From NCBI GenBank assembly GCA_963579995.1, contig CAUZIY010000016.1, positions 1-32,847 on the forward strand: a stretch of 32,847 nt of DNA. Reading direction: 5' to 3'. Of the stretch, positions 8,839 through 17,315 are shown piece after piece. How positions within the stretch are numbered: position 1 is the first letter of the stretch; the number at the start of each line of letters is the position of its first letter. The notes under the pieces were generated by a model. That model was given only the letters and a program-made list of their open reading frames with translations. It made no database searches and was not told the origin of the DNA. The stretch is from UBA6626 sp963579995. Lineage in GTDB: Bacteria > Planctomycetota > Phycisphaerae > Phycisphaerales > Phycisphaeraceae. The position numbers and the translations under genes were made by a program.

Positions 8839-10002
8839 CTAGGGCAACGCATCACGGAAAAACTGGAGCCAGTTTTCATGAAAGATGGCATTGATGTCCA
8901 TGTCGCTGTATCCGCGGTGTGCAAGAAGTGGTTCCAGCTTCTGTAAATCCGCAATCGTCTCCAGTTCTTTTGGGGATTGCTCAGCACCAAAACCGCCGTC
9001 AAGGTCGCTGCCGATACCAACATGTTGGCTGCTTCCGGCAATCTGGCAGATGTGGTCGATATGATCGACCACGGTCGTGAGACTCGGCCTTTGGTTGCCA
9101 GGTGTCCCCTTCTGCCATTTACTACTGAGCATCCAGCAGTCGAATACAACACCGATTACACCACCTCGCGTGGTGATCTTCTTGATCTGATCGTCGCTGA
9201 TTTGGCGATCGTGGGGTACCAGTGTCCGGCAGTTGCCATGACTGATGAACACGGGCCCTTGGAAGATGTCCAGCGCCTGTTCCAATGCAGTATCTGCAGT
9301 GTGGACCAAATCGAGGATCATGCCGAGTTGATTGAAGATTGTCAGCAGTTCGCGACCCTTATTTGTAAGGGGGCCATCGCCACCGGTGCCCATCGCATGA
9401 GTGCTGGGGCCATAATGAGCAAGGCATGCAGTACGCAGGCCCTTGTCCCACCAGAATTGGGCTTGCGCCGGATCCACGATCGGATCGGTACCCTCCATGC
9501 TGAGAATGAAACCAACAGGTATTCCATCAACTCCGTTTGACCATCCTAGCCATAGTTCATCAAGTTCTGCCGCGGTACGGATCATCTTTAACTGCCCTGC
9601 GGCTTCCAATAATTGGTAATAGGCAAGCTGTCCTTGGGCTGCGGCACAGGCAATGGTTTGGTTGGCATAATCTAGATTTTCCCGCAGGATAATATCGTTT
9701 CGTAGCCGTTCTCCGATTGGGCCTAAGTGATCGCGTACATGCTTGGTCGTTTGATGGCCGGCTGCTGTATTCTGATGATCCGGTAACGCTCGGCTAAGGA
9801 CTGTTGCTAAGCAAAGACCGATGCCGCTGTTGCGCATCTCCGGGAGGCTGACGGTGCAATTGCCACGGCTTTTTCCTGACATGTGAGATTCACCAGCCCG
9901 CAGGTCCTGAATTGATAGAAGCTGGTCTCGATCATAGGACAGGGCATTCCATGCGATGTCGAGGTGTGCGTCGATGAGGAGTTTCATGGAACCCTGATTC
10001 AT
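8839..10002 (-). CDS. Membrane-dipeptidase family (M19, renal dipeptidase-like) metallopeptidase
   Basis: M19 enzymes are binuclear zinc dipeptidases with an amidohydrolase TIM barrel. All family metal ligands are recognisable: HxD in DAHLDIAW (H13, D15), bridging Glu in FILSMEGTDP (E170), DLVHTAD (H224), FISHGNCR (H245), and GIGSDLDGG (D303). Length, 387 residues, is normal. No signal peptide is visible, so a cytoplasmic role in dipeptide or cell-wall peptide turnover is likely; some M19 members act on D-amino-acid-containing dipeptides. The chosen ATG (10000-10002) overlaps the miaB stop as ATGA, implying translational coupling. MKLLIDAH, five codons later, is a possible alternative start. 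It is the downstream gene of a miaB-dipeptidase unit. Confidence 0.88.
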   Translation of the reverse strand: MNQGSMKLLIDAHLDIAWNALSYDRDQLLSIQDLRAGESHMSGKSRGNCTVSLPEMRNSGIGLCLATVLSRALPDHQNTAAGHQTTKHVRDHLGPIGERLRNDIILRENLDYANQTIACAAAQGQLAYYQLLEAAGQLKMIRTAAELDELWLGWSNGVDGIPVGFILSMEGTDPIVDPAQAQFWWDKGLRTACLAHYGPSTHAMGTGGDGPLTNKGRELLTIFNQLGMILDLVHTADTALEQALDIFQGPVFISHGNCRTLVPHDRQISDDQIKKITTRGGVIGVVFDCWMLSSKWQKGTPGNQRPSLTTVVDHIDHICQIAGSSQHVGIGSDLDGGFGAEQSPKELETIADLQKLEPLLAHRGYSDMDINAIFHENWLQFFRDALP

Positions 10003-11585
10003 GTAGTGGTTGGTTCTGCTTCAGTGCGACCGATGAGTGTGAGTGATAGCGCCGATTTAATGTGGACATCCACGATCGTACCGATCATGGATTTTTCACC
10101 TTCAAAAGAGACGATCAGGTCGCCATCCGTCCGGCCAGAAAGTTCACATATCGTCTTTTCTGGTTCCCAACCAACGGTGACAGCTGGGTCGGCATGATTT
10201 TGCCGTTTCTTTGTGCGCTTATTCAGTGATTCAACGAAGACCCGTACGGTTTGGCCAGTGTACTGTGCATGGACGGCGGTACTGACCTGGCTCTGGATGG
10301 CTAATAGATCATTGTTCCTCTGCCGCTTGATGTTTTCTGGTACGTCATCAACAAATCTTTCAATGGCTGCGGTTCCGGGACGTGGTGAGTACTTAAAAAT
10401 GAAACAGTTTTTAAAGTTTGACCGGCGCAACAGGTCGCAAGTCGCCTGATGGTCGGCCTCAGTTTCGGTGGGAAAACCGCAGATGATGTCGCTGGCAATT
10501 TGAGCTTCGGGTATAGTTGCCCGAACACGGTGTAGCAAATCAATATATTCCTCGACGCTGTAACCTCTATTCATCAGCTTTAGGATTCGGTTGGATCCGG
10601 ATTGTACGGGCAGGTGCAGGTACCGACAGATTCTCGGTTTGTCACGTATGACTTGGAGGATGTCATCTCCGAAGTCGCGGGGGAAACTTGTGACGAATCG
10701 TAGCCGCTGTAGATCCGGTATTTCATCATGGATGCGGGCCAGAAGATCGGAAAATCGCGTGACTCGCCGGCCGGAAAGATGTGGGTCGTCAGTACATGGT
10801 GCGCCGCCAACTTGTGGTTGAGTGAGCCCATCCACGCTGATTGCGGCGCCGTGATCGAAATGATAGTGGTTGACAGTTTGTCCCAGTAATGTGATTTCGA
10901 TAACACCGCAGTCGACGAGTTTTTTACATTCTTCAATGATATGATCCGGTGGGCGATGGATTTCAGCACCACGCGTATTAGGGACAACACAGTAAGTGCA
11001 GAATTTATTGCACCCACGTGTGATTCGTACATAGGCGGATCCGTGGTGTTCGTCCGGTGAAAAGCTGCGGGATAAGTCAAGTAACTCCAGGCGATCTTCG
11101 GCCGCTCCAAGTGTGGATGAGCGACGATGTGTGTTGCCCTGTAGTGCAACTGCCTTGTCCTTTATGGTTCGTCGGGCATGTGGCGCCGTCTTGAGGGCAT
11201 TGTCGATGAGCATTGGAATCTGATCCAACTCGCCCGGCCCGCACAACAGGTCGATCTGGGGATACCTGCGGATCAAATCCACGCCTTCACGTTCTGCCAT
11301 GCAGCCAATGACACCGACCAACAGATGCTTGTTAAGAGTTTTGTGTTGTGCTACGCGGCCTAGGCGGCTATAGACCTTGTGTTCCGCATGGTCACGGACA
11401 CTGCAGGTGTTATAGAGCACTACATCAGCTGATTTCCAGTCGTCGACAAAGTGATAGCCCAGGGCTCGCAACTGGCCTTGGACCAGTTGCGAGTCCAAAA
11501 CATTCATCTGGCAGCCAAATGTCTCGAGATATACACGAGGTGAGGTTTTCCGGTGATTATCTGGCGGTATTACACGCATGCTCAC
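9999..11585 (-). CDS. miaB: tRNA-2-methylthio-N6-dimethylallyladenosine synthase (MiaB)
   Basis: MiaB is a radical-SAM methylthiotransferase that turns i6A37 of tRNA into ms2i6A37. The sequence shows the N-terminal UPF0004 domain with three cluster cysteines (C25 in FGCQMN, C61 in NTCSVR, C95 in IGCMAE), the radical-SAM motif GCNKFCTYC (C192, C196, C199), LGQTVNHY where LGQNVNAY is typical, the FVTSFPRD and HLPVQSGSN motifs, and a C-terminal TRAM domain (about 435-515). At 528 residues it is longer than most MiaB proteins (about 440-480). The extra length comes partly from a segment after about residue 245 (VDGLTQPQVGGAPCTDD) between conserved radical-SAM motifs, and partly from a linker near 130-180. 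The start could be GTG 11583-11585 or ATG 11577-11579; an AAGG lies just upstream. Confidence 0.94.
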   Translation of the reverse strand: MSMRVIPPDNHRKTSPRVYLETFGCQMNVLDSQLVQGQLRALGYHFVDDWKSADVVLYNTCSVRDHAEHKVYSRLGRVAQHKTLNKHLLVGVIGCMAEREGVDLIRRYPQIDLLCGPGELDQIPMLIDNALKTAPHARRTIKDKAVALQGNTHRRSSTLGAAEDRLELLDLSRSFSPDEHHGSAYVRITRGCNKFCTYCVVPNTRGAEIHRPPDHIIEECKKLVDCGVIEITLLGQTVNHYHFDHGAAISVDGLTQPQVGGAPCTDDPHLSGRRVTRFSDLLARIHDEIPDLQRLRFVTSFPRDFGDDILQVIRDKPRICRYLHLPVQSGSNRILKLMNRGYSVEEYIDLLHRVRATIPEAQIASDIICGFPTETEADHQATCDLLRRSNFKNCFIFKYSPRPGTAAIERFVDDVPENIKRQRNNDLLAIQSQVSTAVHAQYTGQTVRVFVESLNKRTKKRQNHADPAVTVGWEPEKTICELSGRTDGDLIVSFEGEKSMIGTIVDVHIKSALSLTLIGRTEAEPTTT

Positions 11586-11735
11586 TTGGCCTTACAGAAA
11601 ACGAACTGTTCTTGGGGGATGTTCCACGAACCGAGCCCAGAGGACCTTGAATCTTACCCGACAATCCCAGCAAACCCAAGGCAGAACGCCTCTTCACTGG
11701 TGCTGGTCGAGTCCATGCGACGATATTAAAGACCA

Positions 11736-12233
11736 ATGGCCAGTGATCATTCAGGGATTTACATACGGTTGGGCAGGAGTGGGCTGGAGTGGCTGTGTTT
11801 GCTTGGTGGTTTGGTGTTGGTGGCCGTGGCGGTTCTGCTGCCTGCTCATCGTCAGTTGGCTGAGGCGACCGCGCAATTGCAATGGCTTCGTGCAAATGCT
11901 GTAGATTGGGAGCGGGTAAATCTTGAACTGAGACAGGTTGATGCCGATTTGACGGTTGCTGATCCGAAGGCTTTGGAGCATCTTGCTTTTCATCACCTGT
12001 CATTGAAACCAGTTGGAGCACAACTGCTTGAGCAGATCACTGACACATCCGCCGTCAGTCGTCCCCAATTCCAATTCTTGGACTCATCCGATCGCAAATC
12101 ACCTGTTATGCAGGGCCGCATGGCCTGGTTAACAACTGGGTGGATGAGGGTGACGGTCGCGATTTTTGGTGTAGTATGTGTCTCATGGGCACTCTATCGA
12201 ACTGCGATGTTTGGTGAACTATCCCAGGCTTGA
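11736..12233 (+). CDS. Small inner-membrane protein with two TM helices and a coiled coil, family unknown
   Basis: The 165-residue product has a hydrophobic helix at about 17-36 (LEWLCLLGGLVLVAVAVLLP), then a heptad-like Leu/Ala/Glu region at about 38-72 that should form a coiled coil (QLAEATAQLQWLRAN), a linker, and a second hydrophobic helix at about 136-154 (WMRVTVAIFGVVCVSWALY). The first half resembles the layout of DivIC/FtsL-type bitopic division proteins, but the second helix does not fit that group and I do not recognise the family. It is divergent from miaB (start to start 150 bases). The ORF on the opposite strand over this region is Pro/Gln/His-rich with no hydrophobic pattern and is judged a shadow. 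The start at ATG 11736 is the first in frame; ribosome-binding support is weak. Confidence 0.7.
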   Translation: MASDHSGIYIRLGRSGLEWLCLLGGLVLVAVAVLLPAHRQLAEATAQLQWLRANAVDWERVNLELRQVDADLTVADPKALEHLAFHHLSLKPVGAQLLEQITDTSAVSRPQFQFLDSSDRKSPVMQGRMAWLTTGWMRVTVAIFGVVCVSWALYRTAMFGELSQA

Positions 12234-12353
12234 TTCGCGGTGGGTGGCAGCGGACGGTCCTTGGTGAGCTTTGATCCAGTGCTCCAGTGCGGAATGGATT
12301 TCCTTAATCCTATCGGAGCTATGGGGAAGGTCTTGTCTATCACCAATCCACAT
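12219..12353 (-). CDS. Possible 44-residue ORF in frame with and just after the rhodanese-like gene
   Basis: Immediately after the TAA of the rhodanese-like lipoprotein gene (12363-12365) the same frame continues with DPV, then an ATG (12351-12353) and 44 codons to TAG 12219-12221. The peptide (MWIGDRQDLPHSSDRIKEIH, then SALEHWIKAHQ) is charged and amphipathic like coding sequence, and recalls the end of sulfatase-type proteins, though this is weak. It could be a short separate peptide, a C-terminal extension cut off by the TAA, or a gene remnant. It overlaps the last bases of the convergent membrane-protein gene by 15 bases. No separate ribosome binding site is evident. Confidence 0.25.
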   Translation of the reverse strand: MWIGDRQDLPHSSDRIKEIHSALEHWIKAHQGPSAATHRESSLG

Positions 12354-12362
12354 TACCGGATC

Positions 12363-12800
12363 TTATAGAGGTGTGGGGGCGGTGGTGACCGTGGTTAACA
12401 TCCGATCATTACGCTGCCATATATCAGTGCCACCGCGGAATTCATGGATATTCTTGTAACCCAGATAGATCATCTTCTTGGCGGCTGCGCGTGATAAAAG
12501 ATCATTCCAGTGTTGAGAGTAAACAACAATATTCTCTGCGCCAGCAAGTCGAGGGTCGGCTTCTTTGATTTCGGCCAATGGGATATTGATGGCTTTTGGG
12601 AGATGTCCTTGCGCATATCGTTTTGGAGACCGTACATCGACGAGCATCGTTCGCTTTGGTGCATTGTTGATAAGTGCGTCAAGCTTCTCCAATTTGATTG
12701 GTGGTGGCACGTCGGCATCGCTGATTTTAGAGGTGCTGCTGCAGCCAGTCATCGTGACAAGGCCAAGCACAAGGGGGCAGTAAAAATGGTGTAATTTCAT
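12363..12800 (-). CDS. Rhodanese-like domain lipoprotein without catalytic cysteine
   Basis: The 145-residue protein starts with a lipoprotein signal (MKLHHFYCPLVLGLVTMTGC, lipidated Cys20 expected), then a rhodanese fold: MLVDVRSPKRYAQGHLPKAINIPL (about 52-75), VVYSQHWND (92-100), and the closing GYKNIHEFRGGTDIW (about 114-128). In active sulfurtransferases the loop after VVY begins with the persulfide-forming Cys; here that place is Ser95, and no other Cys occurs in the mature protein beyond Cys20. It is therefore probably a non-catalytic, envelope-anchored binding domain. The start at ATG 12798-12800 has GGAG about ten bases upstream. It is not obviously in an operon; see the small in-frame ORF just downstream. 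Confidence 0.82.
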   Translation of the reverse strand: MKLHHFYCPLVLGLVTMTGCSSTSKISDADVPPPIKLEKLDALINNAPKRTMLVDVRSPKRYAQGHLPKAINIPLAEIKEADPRLAGAENIVVYSQHWNDLLSRAAAKKMIYLGYKNIHEFRGGTDIWQRNDRMLTTVTTAPTPL

Positions 12801-13308
12801 GGGCAGTGTCTCCGCTGATGGTTATGCGGGGCGGTTGTCTTTCACCGTGTCCCGGTTGTTCGTAATCCTTTGGATAAAGGATAACCAAAGTGCCCTGATT
12901 ACGCTGTGAATTATTGAAAATAGTGCTCCTTGCTTTAAGCGCCGGCATCGGTCAGCCGATGATATTTTTGGAGAAAGATCAGATGCCTAAGCTAAACGGG
13001 GCGGAGTGGGAGAAAAAGCATTCAAGTTGGCCATTTCGAGGGACGTCCAGGACATTATCGGAAAAATTAGTCTGGGGGATCGGTCATATTTCTAGGGTCC
13101 AGTGGGTTGGTTTGCCAAGACTGGCGCAATACACCTAATTACATGAGCCACAGGTCAGTGTTCACCAGGTAACTTGGCAACCATTCTATGAGGTGGGGTG
13201 GTCCAAAGTAACGTTCGATTTTTTAGTCCATGGGATTCGTTCCGACGCCGGGCCCCCTGAAGTAGTCAATCAGTTGTGACCCATCAACTGGAGGTTCTTT
13301 GACGGGTA
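12801..13308. other. Intergenic stretch without a supported gene
   Basis: There are 508 bases between the divergently placed rhodanese-like gene and the 3' end of the propeller gene. A 74-codon plus-strand frame from a TTG at 12914 shows no recognisable domain and is not called. At its right end, on the minus strand, 13223-13312 holds 29 sense codons (gta gta ccc ... atg gac taa, reading VVPVKEPPVDGSQLID then YFRGPGVG) in the frame shifted relative to the end of the propeller gene. This could be a former C-terminal tail. No tRNA, strong terminator or repeat was seen in the rest. Confidence 0.5.
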
Positions 13309-15609
13309 CTACTGCGACCAGAATGCATAGAGACTGGCATTGCGGATATGAAATCTAAGACGCACTGTTTTTCCCTGTAATTGGGATAGATCACTACCGG
13401 GTTTCCAGCGGCACTGAACTTTAACGCGGTCTGACCGGATAGGGCGGCAGTCTTTTGCAGAAAATCCATCGATAGCCTTTCGGCGACCATCAAGGATTTC
13501 AACACAAACTTCACCATCTTTGGCATTAGCGTTCATGTAGAGGTGTTTGCCCTGGATTCGAAGTGGACGGGTAAGAATTGTTCCGCCGGCAGCACCACTA
13601 TCAGCAGACACAAAACCGTCGACACGTAAAGTTGCCAGCCCAATAGCACCGGGCGTATGTTTCGCGCCCTTGTTAACATTGCGACTGTGGCTGTTTGATC
13701 GGCCGCTGTAGTAGAAGTAGAGCTGGTCGCCATGACGGATTGGCGGAGTCGTGGCCACATCCAAATTTCCATAGTCCCAAGATCCCGGTTCCCCGCCGGG
13801 AATCAAAGGTTGAGTATGCGGGTTACTATAATCCAGTTCCTGCTCCTCATGCGAAGTGAACAACGGACCGTCAGTTAGACGAAATGGACGTTGCCAGTGT
13901 TGGCCGTTGTGGCTGACAGAAAGATGAATGTCACATGTATCCGTTGTGGCAATGTGGAAAATCTTCGTGGTGGCAAGATAAAGGCTTTCGTATCGCCAGA
14001 TCTGCATGGCATATATTTCATCGCGAGGAGCGTCTAACGCATCTTGCTGGCACATGAGATAGGTATCGCTCCAGCGAATAAAGTCTTTGCTTTCGGTATA
14101 GCCACGATGGCGCCTGTTACCAATGCTCATCTTGATTGTGCCAATGTATAGGTTGCGAACCGGGTCATAGTGGAAGCTGGACGCATCAAGACTCTGGTTA
14201 CTTAGGACACCTGTAGGAGTCCAATGCAGTCCATCAGGGGAAATCCAACCCTTTGTCCCTATCCAGCGGCAGTGGGCCTTGTAGCGAAATTCCGGTCGAG
14301 GGTCATTTGGATTGAGAATAATGGAGTAGGAGCCTTGCTCAAGAATGACGATATTGTTCTCGCGTGTTCCGTGTACTTCATAAAGTCCAAGGGAGGGCTT
14401 GTCCCAATGGATGCCATCCGGGCTTGTTGCCATGCACGTGGCTGCATTTTTCCGGTTCCCCGGCGTTGGGTCAGCTGCGTGATACCAGATGCGGTGGGTT
14501 CCATTTCGTTGTTTTTCAACGCCGCCCAACAGATACAACGCGTGTTCCCAGGGCTGGTCCGCTTTAATGATAGGATTGTCAGGGTGTTTGGTCGGGCGGT
14601 GAAACGTGCGGTTTATATTTTGCTGTTCTTCCACGGCCCAGTTATCAATTAAAAGTTGTTTTTCACTGTTTACTGAAATAGTTCGTGGTGGTTTGGGAGC
14701 CGGTATCCCCACGTTTTCAATCGGTGATTCTGGCGGTGCCACGGATTTTCCGCGTCTTAACGGCCTGCCAAGCCGCACCACATCCCAGAAGCCTGATCCC
14801 TTTGCAGTTGGTTCATCGGGGTTTCCCAATCGGATCTGATAGAGGTTTCCGTTGGGTAGTTGATCGGGGTAAGTGCCGATGAATTGTTCTTGTGAGTCAC
14901 GACCAGCGAACAGGTGCACCTGTCCCCTTTGACGATGGAGAATAAAGCGAATCCATTCATCCTGTGGAAGCGATTCAATGACACCCGGGCAATTGCCGTT
15001 ACCTGCAATGACATCCACACGATAGGTTCCGTTTCTTGCCAGCCCGTTGGATCGCAGTTCAATCGATACCGGCCGCTCGGGACCTGATGATTCCTGCATC
15101 TGCTCGATTGTTTTCTGGTCGTATTCATATTCCTTGAGGCGGTCCATCTCTCCTGGGTTGATCCGTATTTCATCTGGAAGTGCATCAGCTCCCCACACAG
15201 GATCATCAACATATTGGCGTTCAAACTTTCCGGGCAGGCCGCCACGCGTAGCGCAATGAATGATGGGCCAGTTGACAAGGTCCACCGGCTTGTTTTTAAC
15301 CGGACGATAGAGAAATTCCAGTACTGTATTATCACGTGCTTCAGGTGCATCCCATGCACATACGAGACGCATTTCGGCTTCTTCCCCAGGACCGAGTGAG
15401 GCAATATGTGCACAACGATAACCGGTAAAAGAGAAGTTATTCAGGACGCGTGCTCTCGACCCTTTTTGAAGAATTACCCCAGCATTGCGGGCAACGATCA
15501 GGCGATCAGTGAAGTTCTCGAAGTCAACATGGAGGGACCTTCCGTCGCTTTGGACGAGCGAAGGACGGGGTATTGGGCGGTCTGTGTTTTTGTCTGGTTT
15601 TCTAGACAT
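13309..15609 (-). CDS. Beta-propeller glycosidase-like protein (GH32/43/130-like fold), planctomycete type
   Basis: The 766-residue protein divides into an N-terminal beta-sandwich-like region (about 1-310), a five-bladed propeller (about 315-660) and a C-terminal beta domain (about 660-766). The propeller begins LLIDNW, then FHRPTKHPDNPII and QPWEHALYLLGGV, and has blade motifs such as ATSPDGIHWDKPSLGLYE, GWISPDGLHW and LSVSHNGQHW. This layout is common in planctomycete and verrucomicrobial genomes and related to GH43/GH32 clans, usually without proven activity, so a specific substrate cannot be given. No signal peptide is present: the start MSRKPDKNTDRP is charged. The start at ATG 15607-15609 is supported by GGAAG five bases upstream. 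It is transcribed alone, divergent from the sialidase-like gene. The C-terminus (NASLYAFWSQ) is followed by an open frame in another phase (see findings). Confidence 0.75.
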   Translation of the reverse strand: MSRKPDKNTDRPIPRPSLVQSDGRSLHVDFENFTDRLIVARNAGVILQKGSRARVLNNFSFTGYRCAHIASLGPGEEAEMRLVCAWDAPEARDNTVLEFLYRPVKNKPVDLVNWPIIHCATRGGLPGKFERQYVDDPVWGADALPDEIRINPGEMDRLKEYEYDQKTIEQMQESSGPERPVSIELRSNGLARNGTYRVDVIAGNGNCPGVIESLPQDEWIRFILHRQRGQVHLFAGRDSQEQFIGTYPDQLPNGNLYQIRLGNPDEPTAKGSGFWDVVRLGRPLRRGKSVAPPESPIENVGIPAPKPPRTISVNSEKQLLIDNWAVEEQQNINRTFHRPTKHPDNPIIKADQPWEHALYLLGGVEKQRNGTHRIWYHAADPTPGNRKNAATCMATSPDGIHWDKPSLGLYEVHGTRENNIVILEQGSYSIILNPNDPRPEFRYKAHCRWIGTKGWISPDGLHWTPTGVLSNQSLDASSFHYDPVRNLYIGTIKMSIGNRRHRGYTESKDFIRWSDTYLMCQQDALDAPRDEIYAMQIWRYESLYLATTKIFHIATTDTCDIHLSVSHNGQHWQRPFRLTDGPLFTSHEEQELDYSNPHTQPLIPGGEPGSWDYGNLDVATTPPIRHGDQLYFYYSGRSNSHSRNVNKGAKHTPGAIGLATLRVDGFVSADSGAAGGTILTRPLRIQGKHLYMNANAKDGEVCVEILDGRRKAIDGFSAKDCRPIRSDRVKVQCRWKPGSDLSQLQGKTVRLRFHIRNASLYAFWSQ

Positions 15610-15717
15610 GGATCTTCCATAATAGAAGTGGATTAATTTGTCAGGATAAATTCAAATTTAGATGTCTCATATTCCAGCCCTACCTAACTCATAGTGGGTA
15701 GATCCGAAAGAGCCTGA

Positions 15718-16032
15718 AAATATGCTGGATTAATTCATCATAATGACCCGTTATCACCTGTTTATGAAGTAAAATACCATATAACGATTTTTAATGCGGA
15801 AGACATCGCAGGTGCATGGCATGCACTTTGTTCAGAAGGGTCGTTCAATGTCCAGTGTGATGACCAGTCAATCGTTTTGGCAAATTTCTCCTTAGTGTTT
15901 CCATTCTATAGTCTTCCTGAACGGGAAGGGGTTTTATTCATCACTGCTATGGGGCTTCGCGACAGTGCGGCAGGCCATTACGTGGTCTGTCACTTTGCCG
16001 AAGAGTTTCTCCTCAGCAGCGTATTACGTTGA
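15718..16032 (+). pseudogene. Orphan open frame without a start codon, probable gene remnant
   Basis: This part of the 490-base gap between the propeller and sialidase-like genes has one plus-strand frame open for 104 codons (TGA 15715-15717 to TGA 16030-16032). The second half reads like protein: FNAEDIAGAWHALCSEGSFN, SLVFPFYSLPEREGVLFIT, GHYVVCHFAEEFLLSSVLR. There is no ATG before 15949 and no start with a ribosome binding site, so it looks like a gene fragment that lost its 5' end. I do not recognise the family. The frame ends immediately before the extended 5' frame of the sialidase-like gene. The bases 15610-15717 upstream are AT-rich, and probably hold the promoter of the minus-strand propeller gene. 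Confidence 0.3.
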
Positions 16033-16087
16033 TGTCAGCTGTTGACAGTGAACTTCGCAACTATCTCCAGAATCACTGCCACAAGTT

Positions 16088-16093
16088 AAAGGA
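16088..16093 (+). promoter_or_regulatory. Ribosome binding site that decides the start of the sialidase-like gene
   Basis: AAAGGA lies ten bases before ATG 16104. The frame is open from a TTG at 16029, but the upstream 25 codons have no such site and do not match the family's start. ATG 16104 is therefore preferred. Confidence 0.5.
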
Positions 16094-16103
16094 ACAGAGT
16101 CTG

Positions 16104-17315
16104 ATGTCTACTTCCAGCAGTCTCGTCCGCAACCTGCAACACGTTACCGTTTATCGAGATCCAAAGGGTGAATGGAACGCCGCCTTCCCCGAAATCGCTC
16201 AACTGGCCAACGGTGAGCTGCTTGTTTCGATCCGAGAAGCTCGCTATCGCTGCCCCAGCGAAAAAAAAAACCGCCATAACCATCAAGATCCCGACTGTCG
16301 AGGATCGATCATTCGATCGCTTGACGGCGGACGGACGTGGCCACTGGACACCCGCCAGCAACTGACCGGCACATTCCCCATGGAACAGTGTTCTGTGAGT
16401 ACAGCGAGTGACAAGCTCGTGCTTTTTATCTATGCCATGAGCTCGCAGTCTAATCCCTATGAGTGTGTCTTGCGTCTGGCAGACGATGAGAGCTGCGCAG
16501 GCTGGTCACAGTCCATTTACGGCATCGACTGGGCTCGTCGCTCGACCGACGGCGGACACACGTGGGACGAGCCAACGCCGCTATTGCCATCACCTTTGAC
16601 GAAGTCAGCGATCCATGCTCCTATGATCGAGTTGCCTGACGGAACTCTATTAGCACCTCTCTGCGGCGGTTTCAGCTTCCGTCACAGGGAGCAGGTCCAG
16701 CAGCATCCCCAGTGCGTTGTACGCTCCCACGACCGGGGAAAGACCTGGGGTGACGGTTCTATCATCGCCCTCGACACCGCCGGCAAACGCCGCTATCACC
16801 AGGCCTCGCTTGTACGCATGCCTGACGGCGAGATGATCGCCACGATGCACAGCCAGGAGTGGATCGAACTGGCCGACGGCCGCCGGGCGCGGGAAGTGGC
16901 CGCTTGGTTGGCGCGTTCTCTAGACGATGGCCGCACGTGGAGTCCGGTGACGTTGATGCCTTTTCGCGTGACCGGCTCGGCCACCAGCGTGATCTGCCTG
17001 CAGGACGGGCGGCTACTGTTCACATGGAGCGATCGCCACATCCCGAGCATGCGTATCGCCATCAGCGACGACGCCGGCCATACGTGGAGCAACAGCAGCG
17101 GTTGGTCCGTACGTGAGGGTGAGCACATCTCAGGATCGAATTCGCTGCTACAGGCCTGGGCCCACGATGGCGTCGTCTTCGGGGGCACCATTTCCGACAT
17201 TGGTGAACCATGTACCATTCAGCGTCACGACGGCCGTATCATTTCGGTCTACTACTGGGGTGACGCTGATGAACCCATACGCTATATAGAGGCTGCCATC
17301 TTTGATATTGCCTGA
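16104..17315 (+). CDS. Asp-box (BNR) sialidase-like exo-glycosidase family protein
   Basis: The 403-residue propeller (from ATG 16104) carries five Asp-boxes S-x-D-x-G-x-T-W: SLDGGRTW (about 72), STDGGHTW (about 147), SHDRGKTW (about 209), SLDDGRTW (about 272) and SDDAGHTW (about 321). Sialidases release terminal sialic acids, but the RIP arginine motif of classical enzymes is not seen. The N-terminus instead reads VYRDPKGEWNAAFPEIAQL, so this is a sialidase-superfamily member of uncertain substrate. There is no signal peptide. Codon use is clearly different from the neighbours: many more C- and G-ending codons and GC-rich runs such as ggccgccgggcgcggg, suggesting transfer. A run of ten A at 16261-16270 encodes EKKN and could favour slippage. 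It is flanked by orphan open frames on both sides. Confidence 0.82.
   Translation: MSTSSSLVRNLQHVTVYRDPKGEWNAAFPEIAQLANGELLVSIREARYRCPSEKKNRHNHQDPDCRGSIIRSLDGGRTWPLDTRQQLTGTFPMEQCSVSTASDKLVLFIYAMSSQSNPYECVLRLADDESCAGWSQSIYGIDWARRSTDGGHTWDEPTPLLPSPLTKSAIHAPMIELPDGTLLAPLCGGFSFRHREQVQQHPQCVVRSHDRGKTWGDGSIIALDTAGKRRYHQASLVRMPDGEMIATMHSQEWIELADGRRAREVAAWLARSLDDGRTWSPVTLMPFRVTGSATSVICLQDGRLLFTWSDRHIPSMRIAISDDAGHTWSNSSGWSVREGEHISGSNSLLQAWAHDGVVFGGTISDIGEPCTIQRHDGRIISVYYWGDADEPIRYIEAAIFDIA

Noticed and set aside
8977..9540. 187-codon plus-strand ORF
   Set aside because: Antisense to the M19 dipeptidase, which has all metal ligands.
11557..12021. 154-codon minus-strand ORF upstream of miaB
   Set aside because: Pro/Gln/His-rich with no fold pattern, and overlaps a membrane protein with two clear hydrophobic helices on the other strand.
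12914..13138. 74-codon plus-strand ORF in the 508-base gap
   Set aside because: TTG start without a ribosome binding site and no recognisable protein pattern.
16029..16103. Upstream TTG start giving 25 more residues to the sialidase-like protein
   Set aside because: No ribosome binding site; ATG 16104 has AAAGGA and fits the family start better.
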